Made by a program: the position numbers and the translations under genes
Origin: Pseudomonas frederiksbergensis
GTDB lineage: Bacteria; Pseudomonadota; Gammaproteobacteria; Pseudomonadales; Pseudomonadaceae
Assembly (NCBI RefSeq): GCF_001874645.1
Contig: NZ_CP017886.1
Span: 1,736,001-1,800,000, forward strand
Direction: 5' to 3'
DNA length: 64,000 nucleotides
Part shown: piece by piece, positions 52,012 through 60,066 of the stretch
Layout of the letters: the number at the start of each line of letters is the position of its first letter
Numbering within the stretch: the first letter of the stretch is position 1
Notes under the pieces: model-generated
The model's input: the letters and a program-made list of their open reading frames with translations, nothing else
Told to the model about the DNA's origin: nothing
Databases searched by the model: none

Positions 52012-52293
52012 TTACTTGTTAACAGCGTCAGTCAGGCCTTTAGCCACGACCAGCTTGATAACTTTCTTGGCGGCGATTTCGATGGCAGCGCCAGTCGAAG
52101 GGTTGCGGCCGGTACGGGCAGGACGCTCGGTCACTTTCAGCTTACCGATACCTGGCAGAGTGATTTCGCCGCCGTTTTCCAGTTGATCAGCAACGATTTG
52201 GCCCAGTTGGTCCAGAGCGTTACGCGCGGTGGTTTTTGGCGCGTCGATAGCTTCAGCGATATCGGCGATCAGTTGGTCTTTAGTAAGAGCCAT
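52012..52293 (-). CDS. hupN: HU family nucleoid protein (HupN-type)
   Basis: A 93-residue HU-family DNA-bending protein starting at MALTKDQLIADIAEA. The dimerisation helices, the GEITLPGIGKLKV strand and the arm with GRNPSTGAAIEI (RNP motif) are complete. The place next to yejK matches P. putida hupN as recalled, which differs from the hupA and hupB loci. An in-frame extension of 27 residues upstream is not family-like. Confidence 0.88.
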   Translation of the reverse strand: MALTKDQLIADIAEAIDAPKTTARNALDQLGQIVADQLENGGEITLPGIGKLKVTERPARTGRNPSTGAAIEIAAKKVIKLVVAKGLTDAVNK

Positions 52294-52688
52294 GTGGTGT
52301 TCCTTCCCTATCAAATTCATATGGTTTGCAGAGTGCAGTGTCAGCCATCGAGCCCGATCTTCTGGATCTGGCACCCTCGGCTACAACACCGACGGGTCGG
52401 GGTTATAGATGCCGAAATCAGGGTTTGGTTCGACCTGACAAATGCTGAATGCACGCTTAACGCAGTGACTTCGCGTAAGACGGGGCAAAACTAGCACAGA
52501 GACGGGGAAATATCCGCCTCTACCTACCCATTTGGTCAGCTTTATTGCTCTAAATCCGGAAAAAAGCGCATAAGCCCGGTCAGACACGCCTCGAACACCC
52601 TTCAAGCACCGCCAAAACCAGCAGGTGCGGTACACTGGGCACTTTTTCGGGGAGCACGCCCTCCCCCATTCAATCAGCCGAGAAGCCC
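52294..52688. other. Divergent intergenic region hupN/yejK
   Basis: These 395 bp separate two divergent nucleoid-protein genes and must hold both promoters. TACACT (52631-52636) is a candidate -10 box for yejK; no good -35 box is seen. GTTATA (52402-52407, minus TATAAC) is a weak -10 candidate for hupN. No gene or repeat was recognised. Confidence 0.4.
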
Positions 52689-53693
52689 ATGCCGATCCGT
52701 CATTGCATCGTCCACCTGATCGACAAAAAACCCGACGGCACACCCGCAGTTCTCCACGCCCGCGACTCGGAACTGGCAGAGTCCACGGCCATCGAGAACA
52801 TGCTCGCCGACCTCAACGAGAGCTATAACGCCAAGCAAGGCAAGGCCTGGGGTTTATTCCATGCCGAGTCCGGCGCGCATCCGTTCAGCGGCTGGCTGAA
52901 GGAATACCTCGACGGCGGCAAGGACTTCACGGCGTTCAGCCGCATTGCCGTGGAACACCTGCAAAAGCTGATGGAAGAGTCCAACCTGTCGACCGGCGGC
53001 CACGTGCTGTTCGCGCACTACCAGCAAGGCATGACCGACTACCTGGCCATCGCCCTGCTGCACCACAGCGAGGGCGTGGCGGTGACCGATCAGCTCGACG
53101 TGACCCCATCGCGGCACCTGGATCTGGGCCAGTTGCACCTGGCAGCGCGGATCAACGTTTCCGAGTGGCAGAACAACAAGCAGTCCAAGCAGTACATTTC
53201 CTTCATCAAGGGCAAGAACGGCAAGAAGGTTTCGGAATATTTCCGCGACTTCATCGGCTGCCAGGAAGGCGTCGACGGCCCGGGCGAAACCCGCACCCTG
53301 CTCAAGGCGTTCAGTGATTTCGTCGAAAGCGAAGACCTGCCGGAAGAGTCCGCCCGCGAGAAGACCAAGACCCTGGTCGACTACGCCAGCAGCCAGGCCA
53401 AGCTCGGCGAACCGATGGGCCTCGAAGAGTTGTCGGAGCTGATCGACGAAGAACGCCCGAAAGCCTTCTACGATCACATCCGCAACAAGGACTACGGCCT
53501 GTCGCCAGAGATCCCGGCGGACAAACGCACCCTGAACCAGTTCCGCCGCTTCACCGGCCGCGCCGAAGGCCTGTCCATCAGCTTCGAAGCGCACTTGCTG
53601 GGCTCGAAGATCGAATACGACGAAGAAGCCGGCACGCTGATCATCAAGGGCCTGCCGACCCAGTTGACCGATCAACTGAAGCGCCGCAACTGA
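52689..53693 (+). CDS. yejK: Nucleoid-associated protein YejK (NdpA)
   Basis: YejK is a nucleoid-associated protein that interacts with type II topoisomerases in E. coli. The 334-residue protein begins [19 protein letters not shown] and includes [15 protein letters not shown] and [15 protein letters not shown], typical of the family. It has no transmembrane segment. Its stop overlaps the start of the glutaredoxin gene (TGATG). Confidence 0.95.
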   Translation: MPIRHCIVHLIDKKPDGTPAVLHARDSELAESTAIENMLADLNESYNAKQGKAWGLFHAESGAHPFSGWLKEYLDGGKDFTAFSRIAVEHLQKLMEESNLSTGGHVLFAHYQQGMTDYLAIALLHHSEGVAVTDQLDVTPSRHLDLGQLHLAARINVSEWQNNKQSKQYISFIKGKNGKKVSEYFRDFIGCQEGVDGPGETRTLLKAFSDFVESEDLPEESAREKTKTLVDYASSQAKLGEPMGLEELSELIDEERPKAFYDHIRNKDYGLSPEIPADKRTLNQFRRFTGRAEGLSISFEAHLLGSKIEYDEEAGTLIIKGLPTQLTDQLKRRN

Positions 53694-54043
53694 TGCTTAA
53701 CGGCGTACTGAAGAAATTCCTGCTGATCCTGCTGGTGGTCGTGGTCTACCAGAACTGGGGCAAGATCGAGCGGGTATTCAATCCATCGCAAGGGGTGTCC
53801 GAGCAGACCCAGGCCAACGCCAAGGTCGTGCTCTACGCCACCGACTGGTGTGGCTACTGCAAACTGACCCGGCGCTTTCTCGACCAGAAAGGCATTCCTT
53901 ACCGCGAGTTCAACATCGAAAAAGATGCCGAAGCGCGCAAGACTTATGAAGCGCTCGGCGGACGCGGAATTCCGATGCTGGACGTGAACGGCACATTGAT
54001 TCGTGGTTATGAGCCTGAAGCGATCCTTACAGCGCTTAAGTAA
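53693..54043 (+). CDS. Membrane-anchored glutaredoxin family protein
   Basis: A 116-residue protein with an N-terminal hydrophobic segment (about 8-20, LKKFLLILLVVVVY) followed by a glutaredoxin domain. The redox motif is CGYC at 53-56, and the cis-Pro loop is GRGIPMLDV. Because the segment has flanking lysines and no clear cleavage site, the domain is probably tethered, most likely facing the periplasm. The 1-bp overlap with yejK points to translational coupling. The substrate is unknown. Confidence 0.85.
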   Translation: MLNGVLKKFLLILLVVVVYQNWGKIERVFNPSQGVSEQTQANAKVVLYATDWCGYCKLTRRFLDQKGIPYREFNIEKDAEARKTYEALGGRGIPMLDVNGTLIRGYEPEAILTALK

Positions 54044-54051
54044 CCCCCGAA

Positions 54052-54130
54052 GATCAAAAGATCGCAGCCTGCGGCAGCTCCTACATTGGGACGGTGTATA
54101 CCCGTAGGAACTGCCGCAGGCTGCAATCTT
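54052..54130. repeat. REP doublet (REPIN), copy 10
   Basis: Arms 54052-54084 and 54104-54130 are inverted copies; the second has two changed bases (GGAACTGCC, CTGCAATC). It sits between two converging genes. Confidence 0.85.
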
Positions 54131-54165
54131 GGCAATTTTCCTCTCACCAAAAATCTGTCTGACGC

Positions 54166-55101
54166 TCAGCGAGCTTCAATCCGAAAGCCAAACCGCGGGA
54201 AGTGCACATGCACCCGCCCGCCACGTTCATCTTTGCGGCGCAGGATCAGCTCTTCGCTTCCTGCAAACAGCAACTCGCCCGCGACCGGATCAACGCCATA
54301 GTCAATTGCCGCAATGACCACTTGCTGACCAACCTTGAAGCCGTTGGGCTCATCGAATTGTTCGTCCGGCAAGGCCGCAGGTGTTGAATGACGCGCAACC
54401 TCCAGCGCCTCTTCAGCGGTCATCTCGCTAAACGCGCCATGCCCGAAGCCCATGACCCGAGCCAGCCAGGCCGACACCGCCGGATAAACATCGACCAACG
54501 GCGCAGTCACCGGTGTGCCCTTGAGAAACCACAACGGGTGGGCCATGGCGAAGTCGGCAATCGAAGGCTCGCCGAATAAATAGTCACCGTCCTCGCGCTC
54601 TAATTGCTGCTCAAGTCGCGCCATGATCGTCGGCCATTGATGCCTGGCTTGCTCGGCCGACAATCGCGTGGTGCTCCCACCGCCGAACAGCCCGGCGCGG
54701 TCAGCAACAAACGCGTTGATCGCCTCTGGAGACAACCTGGCAAAGCGCGCCGCCACCGATTCGGGCTGGAACACCAGGCTGACCGCGTGCTGAAACACCA
54801 CCGAATCAGCCCAGGCGGCCAAGCTTGCAGCGATCATCTCCTGGCCTTCGGGGAACAATGCTGGCGAAGCCTTTTCCTGTTCCAGACGCCGAGCAATCAA
54901 CGCCGTGTCGCAGTAGATATCGGCGCCGATCTGCAACACCGGGGTCTTGCGGTAGCCACCGGTCAGCGCGGTCAGGTCAGGTTTTGGCATCACTCGCGGG
55001 ATTGTCACGGAACGCCAGGACAAGCCTTTGAAACCGAGCAACAGCCGGACTTTTTCCGCGAAAGGGGAAGTCGAGTAATGGTGAAGAATCAACTCTGACA
55101 T
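54166..55101 (-). CDS. Glutathione S-transferase family protein with C-terminal extension
   Basis: A 311-residue GST-like protein. The thioredoxin-fold N domain (about 1-80; LILHHYSTSPFAEKVRLLLG, GGYRKTPVLQIG) and the helical C domain (about 90-225) are present. The TSPFAEK stretch places a Ser/Thr at the usual catalytic site. The last 65 residues or so (from about FDEPNGFKVG) are rich in predicted beta strands and are absent from ordinary GSTs of 200-230 residues. Substrate unknown. Converges with the glutaredoxin gene. Confidence 0.85.
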   Translation of the reverse strand: MSELILHHYSTSPFAEKVRLLLGFKGLSWRSVTIPRVMPKPDLTALTGGYRKTPVLQIGADIYCDTALIARRLEQEKASPALFPEGQEMIAASLAAWADSVVFQHAVSLVFQPESVAARFARLSPEAINAFVADRAGLFGGGSTTRLSAEQARHQWPTIMARLEQQLEREDGDYLFGEPSIADFAMAHPLWFLKGTPVTAPLVDVYPAVSAWLARVMGFGHGAFSEMTAEEALEVARHSTPAALPDEQFDEPNGFKVGQQVVIAAIDYGVDPVAGELLFAGSEELILRRKDERGGRVHVHFPRFGFRIEAR

Positions 55102-55189
55102 GCTGTAACCCGCTGCTGGTGTTAGGAGTCAGCAGCTTAGCGCGCAATCGGATAGCGGCCTACCCATCCACCTGATGGGCACTTATCAG

Positions 55190-55510
55190 TCAGATTGATA
55201 AGCCCGCAACGGCGCTCGCCACCAGGCATTCCTTGGCGCTTTTCTTGAGTTTTTTGATCAGGCGCTCCTGACGCAACGCTTCGCTTTTGTCGCGGCAGGC
55301 TTCGGTATACACCAATGCAACAGCCGGGCTGGAGAGGAAGAAACGCGCACCTTTGCCGCTTTGATGGGTGGCAAAACGGCGGACGGGGTCATCGCTGATC
55401 CCGCAGTACAACGAACCGTTGGCCGCGCGAACCAGATAGACGAACCACGGCTTAGTGACCGGACTGGTTGGTTCGGCGCTGCTGACAGAGGATTCACTCA
55501 GGGTGTTCAC
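55190..55510 (-). CDS. GIY-YIG nuclease family protein (YhbQ/UPF0213-like)
   Basis: A 106-residue protein with one GIY-YIG domain: [25 protein letters not shown] carries the YLV...YCG variant of the motif, with the conserved arginine following. The family's glutamate appears in [14 protein letters not shown]. Such small single-domain proteins are of the YhbQ group, with DNA-nicking activity shown for some. The start is uncertain: GTG 55510 is used, but TTG 55537 is possible and neither has a clear ribosome site. Confidence 0.82.
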   Translation of the reverse strand: MNTLSESSVSSAEPTSPVTKPWFVYLVRAANGSLYCGISDDPVRRFATHQSGKGARFFLSSPAVALVYTEACRDKSEALRQERLIKKLKKSAKECLVASAVAGLSI

Positions 55511-55549
55511 GTGACGATCAAGGCTTGAAAGGAACAAGCCGCGATCTTA

Positions 55550-56020
55550 TCAGCGACTGGCCTGGAATGCCTTCAGCCCCTTCAAGGCCTGTGCGCGAAC
55601 GGCATTGCTGACCAACGGTGTCCAACCCAGCAACAGACCTTTGAAACCCAACGCCTGACGCGACCAGCGCCACAGATCGAAATGATCGTGGTGCTCGCAG
55701 ATCTTGCCATCACGGAAAACAAAACGCGCCTGGATATCGTTGACCACCGTATTACCCGTCTGGCTGAACAGGTAGGTCGCCACCCAATGGGCGCCGCCCG
55801 TGCGCTCGTCGGCACGGACGTTGTCGAACGTGAGGGAAAAGTTTTTGGCCTTCGTGGTGAGCATCCGCCACATGTCGCCGGCATCGCGCCCACGCAGTTC
55901 GCCGAACGCCGGATCACTGAACACCACGTCCTCGGTGTAGCAGGCGCTCATGGCTTCGGCATCCAGCCGCTGGAAGGCCTCGTAGAACCGGGTGATCAAT
56001 GCGGTGTGGGTATCGCTCAT
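55550..56020 (-). CDS. NTF2/SnoaL-like protein
   Basis: A 156-residue protein of the NTF2-like superfamily, single cone-shaped domain: ALITRFYEAFQRLDAEAMSACYTEDVVFSDP at the start and FRDGKICEHHDHFDLWRW near the end are typical of SnoaL-like ketosteroid-isomerase relatives. Start MSDTHTALI is taken over a codon seven residues earlier. No enzyme activity can be assigned. It lies 39 bp upstream of the GIY-YIG gene on the same strand. Confidence 0.8.
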   Translation of the reverse strand: MSDTHTALITRFYEAFQRLDAEAMSACYTEDVVFSDPAFGELRGRDAGDMWRMLTTKAKNFSLTFDNVRADERTGGAHWVATYLFSQTGNTVVNDIQARFVFRDGKICEHHDHFDLWRWSRQALGFKGLLLGWTPLVSNAVRAQALKGLKAFQASR

Positions 56021-56147
56021 ACAAGCTCCCTGGGTTTGCACACTTTTTTCAAAAGAATGATTTCGTCAGATTGACTGCACGATAGTCAACAAACGCACGG
56101 AACACTACCGGCATTCGTGGCGGGAATACCTTCAGGTGTGCCGAAGC

Positions 56148-56780
56148 CTAATGCACCATGCCGCTCTCACGGGCATAGGCAAAGAGCTCCACGTCCGTGG
56201 AAATGCCCAGCCTTTGCATGGCCATGCCTTTCTGTTTACTGATTGTCGATACGCTACGTTTGAAGTAGCCGGCGATTTCACTGACGGTCATGCCGCTGGC
56301 GAGCATTCTCACCACTTCAAGCTCCTTGGCCGACAGCGAAGGGGACGTCGTCTGAACCTCGGCGTCTGCCTGTACCAGCGCCGCACGCAAGGACTCGCTG
56401 ATGAAACGCCGCCCTTCGCCCACCGACTTGATCGCCATGGGCAACTCCGTCGCCGACGCGCCTTTGGCGATGATCGCCATCACGCCTTGAGCGAACACCG
56501 CCCTCAGTGTCGTGACGTTGGCGAACATCGTGACCAGAATAATCGGCATCGCCGGGTAGCCACGTCGCACCCTGTTCAGCATCTGCAATCCATCGGACTG
56601 CAGATTGCCTGGCATGGAAAAGTCCGTGATCAACAGATCGCAAGGCGTGGTGGAAAGCAGGCTCAACAGGCTGTCCGGGCCGTCGGCTTCCCCCACGACC
56701 ACACAGGTTCGGTTCAGATCGATGAGCATCCGCAAGCCGATACGAACGACAGGATGGTCGTCAGCGATGATTACGCGCAT
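56148..56780 (-). CDS. NarL/FixJ-type (RcsB-like) response regulator
   Basis: A 210-residue response regulator. The receiver domain (1 to about 125) keeps the acidic pair (IIADDHP), the phospho-acceptor D53 (LLITDFSMPG), T84 and K106. A C-terminal LuxR-type helix-turn-helix (about 148-207; LSAKELEVVRMLASGMTVSEIA, split here by family) follows. No histidine kinase gene is adjacent. It is divergent from the fimbrial operon 383 bp away, so it is a good candidate regulator of it, unproven. Confidence 0.9.
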   Translation of the reverse strand: MRVIIADDHPVVRIGLRMLIDLNRTCVVVGEADGPDSLLSLLSTTPCDLLITDFSMPGNLQSDGLQMLNRVRRGYPAMPIILVTMFANVTTLRAVFAQGVMAIIAKGASATELPMAIKSVGEGRRFISESLRAALVQADAEVQTTSPSLSAKELEVVRMLASGMTVSEIAGYFKRSVSTISKQKGMAMQRLGISTDVELFAYARESGMVH

Positions 56781-57163
56781 TGTCGGATTTATCCTGTTTG
56801 GTGACTGAAATACGCGAAAAATAGCGCCGTCCCGATCTCATCACAATGACCAATCTCGAACACAAAACCGCTCCGACCAGTGCATTCGGGGTGCTGTTCT
56901 TTCTCCTATAAAACAAAAAGAATCGCCCGACGTTTTGAAGCTACACAGACCACACAGAAGGACTACAGACATCGCTACGAAAGCAGTCGATTTGTAGCCC
57001 ACAACACTCTTTCATATACCCAGCCGACCGTTTTCGTATTAGTTGCATTTCACTGGGCGACCTCGATGGATAGATTGCGCCCTGCCCGCTCAGGACTACC
57101 TGTAACCCTGCGTTATCAACGCCAACACACGGTGTTGCCCACTGACTCAAAGGACGACCCATC
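56781..57163. other. Divergent regulatory region, response regulator/fimbrial operon
   Basis: These 383 bp are more A+T-rich than the flanking genes, especially about 56880-57060. Three similar octamers occur in a row: ACACAGAC (56943-56950), ACACAGAA (56952-56959) and CTACAGAC (56963-56970). They could be regulator sites. Consensus promoters were not recognised on either strand and no gene is seen. Confidence 0.4.
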
Positions 57164-57787
57164 ATGGACAGATACTCCGTTGCTCTATTGGCCCCCCTGT
57201 TGATTGCCTGCGCCCCCGTGGCCTTTGCCGCCAGCAGCACCGACTTGAGCGTCACCGGAACCATTACCCCCAGCGCCTGCGCCCCGACGCTGTCGAACGG
57301 CGGCATTGTCGATCACGGCAAGTTGACGGCCAAGGATCTCGATCCGCTGCTGCCCACCCGGCTGCCGGCCGGCGACATGCAACTGGAGGTTCACTGCGAA
57401 GGCGCCACCTATTTCACCCTGACCACGGTGGATAACCGCGCCGGCACCTCGGCCATCAATCCGGCTTTCCACGGTCTGGGGATGGTCAACGGCGACCAGA
57501 AACTGGGCAGTGTGGCGTTCGGGGTGTTCGAGCCGCAGGCCGACAGCCAGCCGGTGCAAACCATCATGTCCCACGACGGCGGCACCACTTGGGGAGCTTC
57601 TTCCTACCTGGGTCACGCCGGATTGACGTCGTTTGCCGCCCCCGGCAATCCGCGCAGCCCTATCGCCATTCAAGACCTGAGCGCTCGTCTGCGCGCCTTC
57701 ACCATCATTGCTCCGGCCAGCGATCTGACCCTGCTCGACGAACTGCCCATCGACGGTCACGTCACGCTGCAGCTCAAGTACTTGTAA
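57164..57787 (+). CDS. DUF1120 fimbrial subunit, first copy
   Basis: A 207-residue exported subunit with signal peptide ending AFA-AS (about residue 23). The mature N-terminus SSTDLSVTGTITPSAC is an alternating stretch like the donor strand of chaperone-usher pilins. Two cysteines (TPSAC and EVHCEG) can pair. The motif LSNGGIVDHGK and the terminal VTLQLKYL with penultimate tyrosine are shared by the other subunits here. It heads the operon and is probably a pilin. Confidence 0.85.
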   Translation: MDRYSVALLAPLLIACAPVAFAASSTDLSVTGTITPSACAPTLSNGGIVDHGKLTAKDLDPLLPTRLPAGDMQLEVHCEGATYFTLTTVDNRAGTSAINPAFHGLGMVNGDQKLGSVAFGVFEPQADSQPVQTIMSHDGGTTWGASSYLGHAGLTSFAAPGNPRSPIAIQDLSARLRAFTIIAPASDLTLLDELPIDGHVTLQLKYL

Positions 57788-57825
57788 GCCAATCCTTTTC
57801 CAATTCCCTACTCAGGAGCTACACC

Positions 57826-58449
57826 ATGAACAAGACACTCAACACCCTGCTCGGCGCGATGTTGCTGGCCAGCAGTGCCAGCGCTTTCGCCGCTTCCAGC
57901 GTCGACCTGACCGTCACCGGGCTGATCACCCCGAGCGCCTGTAGCCCTACCCTGTCCAATGGCGGGACGGTGGACTACGGCAAGATATCTGTCAGGGATC
58001 TGAAGCCCGACCAGCCGACCTCCCTCCCAACACAAGAGGTGCAACTGAACGTCAATTGCGACGCAGCAACCCTGATGGCCCTTGAAGCCAAGGACAATCG
58101 TGAAGGCTCGGACTTCGAAAACGACATGCTGGAGTTTGGCCTGGGGCTGATCAACGGCACCGAGAAACTCGGCGCCATGGAATTGAGACTGTCATCACCG
58201 GTGGCCGACGGCGTACCGGTCAGAACCATCGGTTCCGAAGACGGCGGTTCGACCTGGTACACCGAGCGTCAACTGATGCGCAGCAACATCATCTCGGTAG
58301 CCGATACCAGCACTGTGGCACCGATACCGGTTCAGTCGTTTACCTCCGATCTACGTATCAGTCCGCGTATCGCACCAACCAACCAGTTGACTCTGAACAA
58401 CGAAGTGTCCATCGACGGGTCCGTGACCCTGACCATGCGCTACCTCTAA
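57826..58449 (+). CDS. DUF1120 fimbrial subunit, second copy
   Basis: A 207-residue paralogue starting MNKTLNTLLGAMLLA with a signal peptide ending AFA-AS. The mature start SSVDLTVTGLITPSAC, the LSNGGTVDYGK motif, the second cysteine in NVNCDA and the terminal VTLTMRYL match its neighbours. CAGGAG precedes the ATG (57826); longer in-frame ORF upstream overlaps the first copy and is rejected. By signal and motif quality it could be the major subunit, which is a guess. Confidence 0.85.
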   Translation: MNKTLNTLLGAMLLASSASAFAASSVDLTVTGLITPSACSPTLSNGGTVDYGKISVRDLKPDQPTSLPTQEVQLNVNCDAATLMALEAKDNREGSDFENDMLEFGLGLINGTEKLGAMELRLSSPVADGVPVRTIGSEDGGSTWYTERQLMRSNIISVADTSTVAPIPVQSFTSDLRISPRIAPTNQLTLNNEVSIDGSVTLTMRYL

Positions 58450-58546
58450 TTCACCAATAAACCGGGGAGCGGCAGGGTGTCCGGCAACAACCGTGCCCCC
58501 TTGCTGCCCCCCAATTAAACCGTGCTGACAAGGACTTCAGACCGAA

Positions 58547-59176
58547 ATGAAAAATGCGACCCCACACTTGCTCGCACTCCTCTGCCTGCTCAGCGTCAGA
58601 CCAGTGGCGTTGGCGGCTTCCCACGTGGAGCTGAATGTCCTGGGCCGGATTACCCCCCACGCCTGCGATGTTCTTTTGTCAGACAACGGCATGGTCGACC
58701 ACGGCAAGGTGCCGGCTCGCAGCCTCAATCAATACGAGCTGAGCCCCTTGCCCGGCCGGCAACTGGAACTGAGCGTGAGTTGCAACGAACCGCTGCTGTT
58801 TGTTCTCGTGGGCGTGGACAGTCGGGCGGATTCGTCGCTCGGGCCGGGGTTTTATTACGGTCTGGGCTGGAACGTCCATGCCCCCGCTGAGCGCCTGGGT
58901 ACGGTGAGCCTGGCCTACCGCAATGCGGTGGCCGACGGTCAGCCCGCGCTGGTTCTGGCCTCAAGCAACGAGGGCCTGACCTGGTTCCCTGAATCCAATG
59001 CCTATCCGAACAACTACATGGGCTTTGCAAAGCCCGGCACTCTGGTGCCGGAACCCCATCGCCTGTTGATTGCCACGCTGCAAATCAACACCTCGATCAA
59101 CGCCGCGACCTTCCTGACCCTGAATCAGGAGGTGCCTCTGGACGGCGCCATCGTGCTCGACCTGAGATACCTGTAG
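58547..59176 (+). CDS. DUF1120 fimbrial subunit, third copy
   Basis: A 209-residue paralogue with signal peptide ending ALA-AS. It is more diverged: the motif reads LSDNGMVDHGK and the first cysteine lies in THE stretch ITPHACDVLL. The second cysteine is in SVSCNEP and the terminal VLDLRYL keeps the penultimate tyrosine. The chaperone gene follows 47 bp later. It is probably a minor subunit or adaptor. Confidence 0.82.
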   Translation: MKNATPHLLALLCLLSVRPVALAASHVELNVLGRITPHACDVLLSDNGMVDHGKVPARSLNQYELSPLPGRQLELSVSCNEPLLFVLVGVDSRADSSLGPGFYYGLGWNVHAPAERLGTVSLAYRNAVADGQPALVLASSNEGLTWFPESNAYPNNYMGFAKPGTLVPEPHRLLIATLQINTSINAATFLTLNQEVPLDGAIVLDLRYL

Positions 59177-59223
59177 CCATGCCGACTTTCCCTTGTGTTC
59201 CTTCTTTCATACAGGCTCTGACC

Positions 59224-59934
59224 ATGAACCCTTCCAATCGCGCTCGATGCCTGAGTCTCTGCCTGGGCACGCTGGCCTTTCTGCTTTGCGGCCGCGTTCT
59301 GGCCGACGGCATGGTGCCAGACACCTCGGTGGTGATTGTCAACGAAGCCGACGGCGAAGCCTCGGTGTCCGTGACCAACACCGACGCGAGTCTGGCCTTG
59401 CTGCACGTCACCCTCGAAGACATTCCCGAGGACAAGGAGCCGCTGCTGTTCGTCACGCCGCCGCTGGCCCGTGTTGAGTCGGGTAAGAGCCAACTGGTGC
59501 GGTTCATCCTGCAGTCGTCCACGCCCTTGACCACACAGCGCCTGAAACGGGTGATTTTCGAAGGCATGCCCCAGGACCGCGTGGCCGCCGAGGCCGGGCA
59601 TGCGCGGGTCGGTGTGACCGTGCGCCAGAACCTGCCGGTGATTGTGCATCCCAAAGGCCTGGCGCCCAACCGCACGCCCTGGACGGGGCTGACCTGGAGC
59701 CTGAAAAACGATCAGCTGAATGTGCACAACCCGACGCCTTATGTCGTGCGCCTGGCCCAGGAACTGCAACTGCTGCCCGGTACCGGCTCGGCGCTGTTGC
59801 CGCGCACTTACGTGCTGCCGGGGGAGACGCTGACGGTGACCGCCACCGGTTCCACTGCAACCACCGTGCGAATGCAACCGGCCACGGTCTATGGCTTTGC
59901 GGTACCGCATTTCGAGGCGCCGATCGAATCCTGA
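59224..59934 (+). CDS. Periplasmic fimbrial chaperone (PapD-like)
   Basis: A 236-residue two-domain immunoglobulin-like chaperone that folds subunits by donor-strand complementation. The signal peptide ends near VLA-DG. The first domain has VVIVNEADGEASVSVTNTD and the subunit-binding strand FVTPPLARVESGKSQLVRFIL (conserved P, V-x-S-G-x-x-Q-x-x-R). The second domain begins about residue 140. ATG 59224 is used; an in-frame start 15 codons earlier spoils the signal peptide. Confidence 0.9.
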   Translation: MNPSNRARCLSLCLGTLAFLLCGRVLADGMVPDTSVVIVNEADGEASVSVTNTDASLALLHVTLEDIPEDKEPLLFVTPPLARVESGKSQLVRFILQSSTPLTTQRLKRVIFEGMPQDRVAAEAGHARVGVTVRQNLPVIVHPKGLAPNRTPWTGLTWSLKNDQLNVHNPTPYVVRLAQELQLLPGTGSALLPRTYVLPGETLTVTATGSTATTVRMQPATVYGFAVPHFEAPIES

Positions 59935-60066
59935 AACCACCCACGACAGCGCCATGAAGGAACGGAGAGCGCCGATGTTTCCAGGTGACGCCCCTTCGGC
60001 CGTTGCCCCAGGCGTGACTGAGCCCTAGCGAATCGGCCAGCACGCCGGCATAACCAAGTGAACCTA

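Noticed and set aside
57589..57825. Long N-terminal extension of the second DUF1120 gene
   Set aside because: The in-frame extension overlaps the first subunit gene; the true start at 57826 has a ribosome site and a clean signal peptide.
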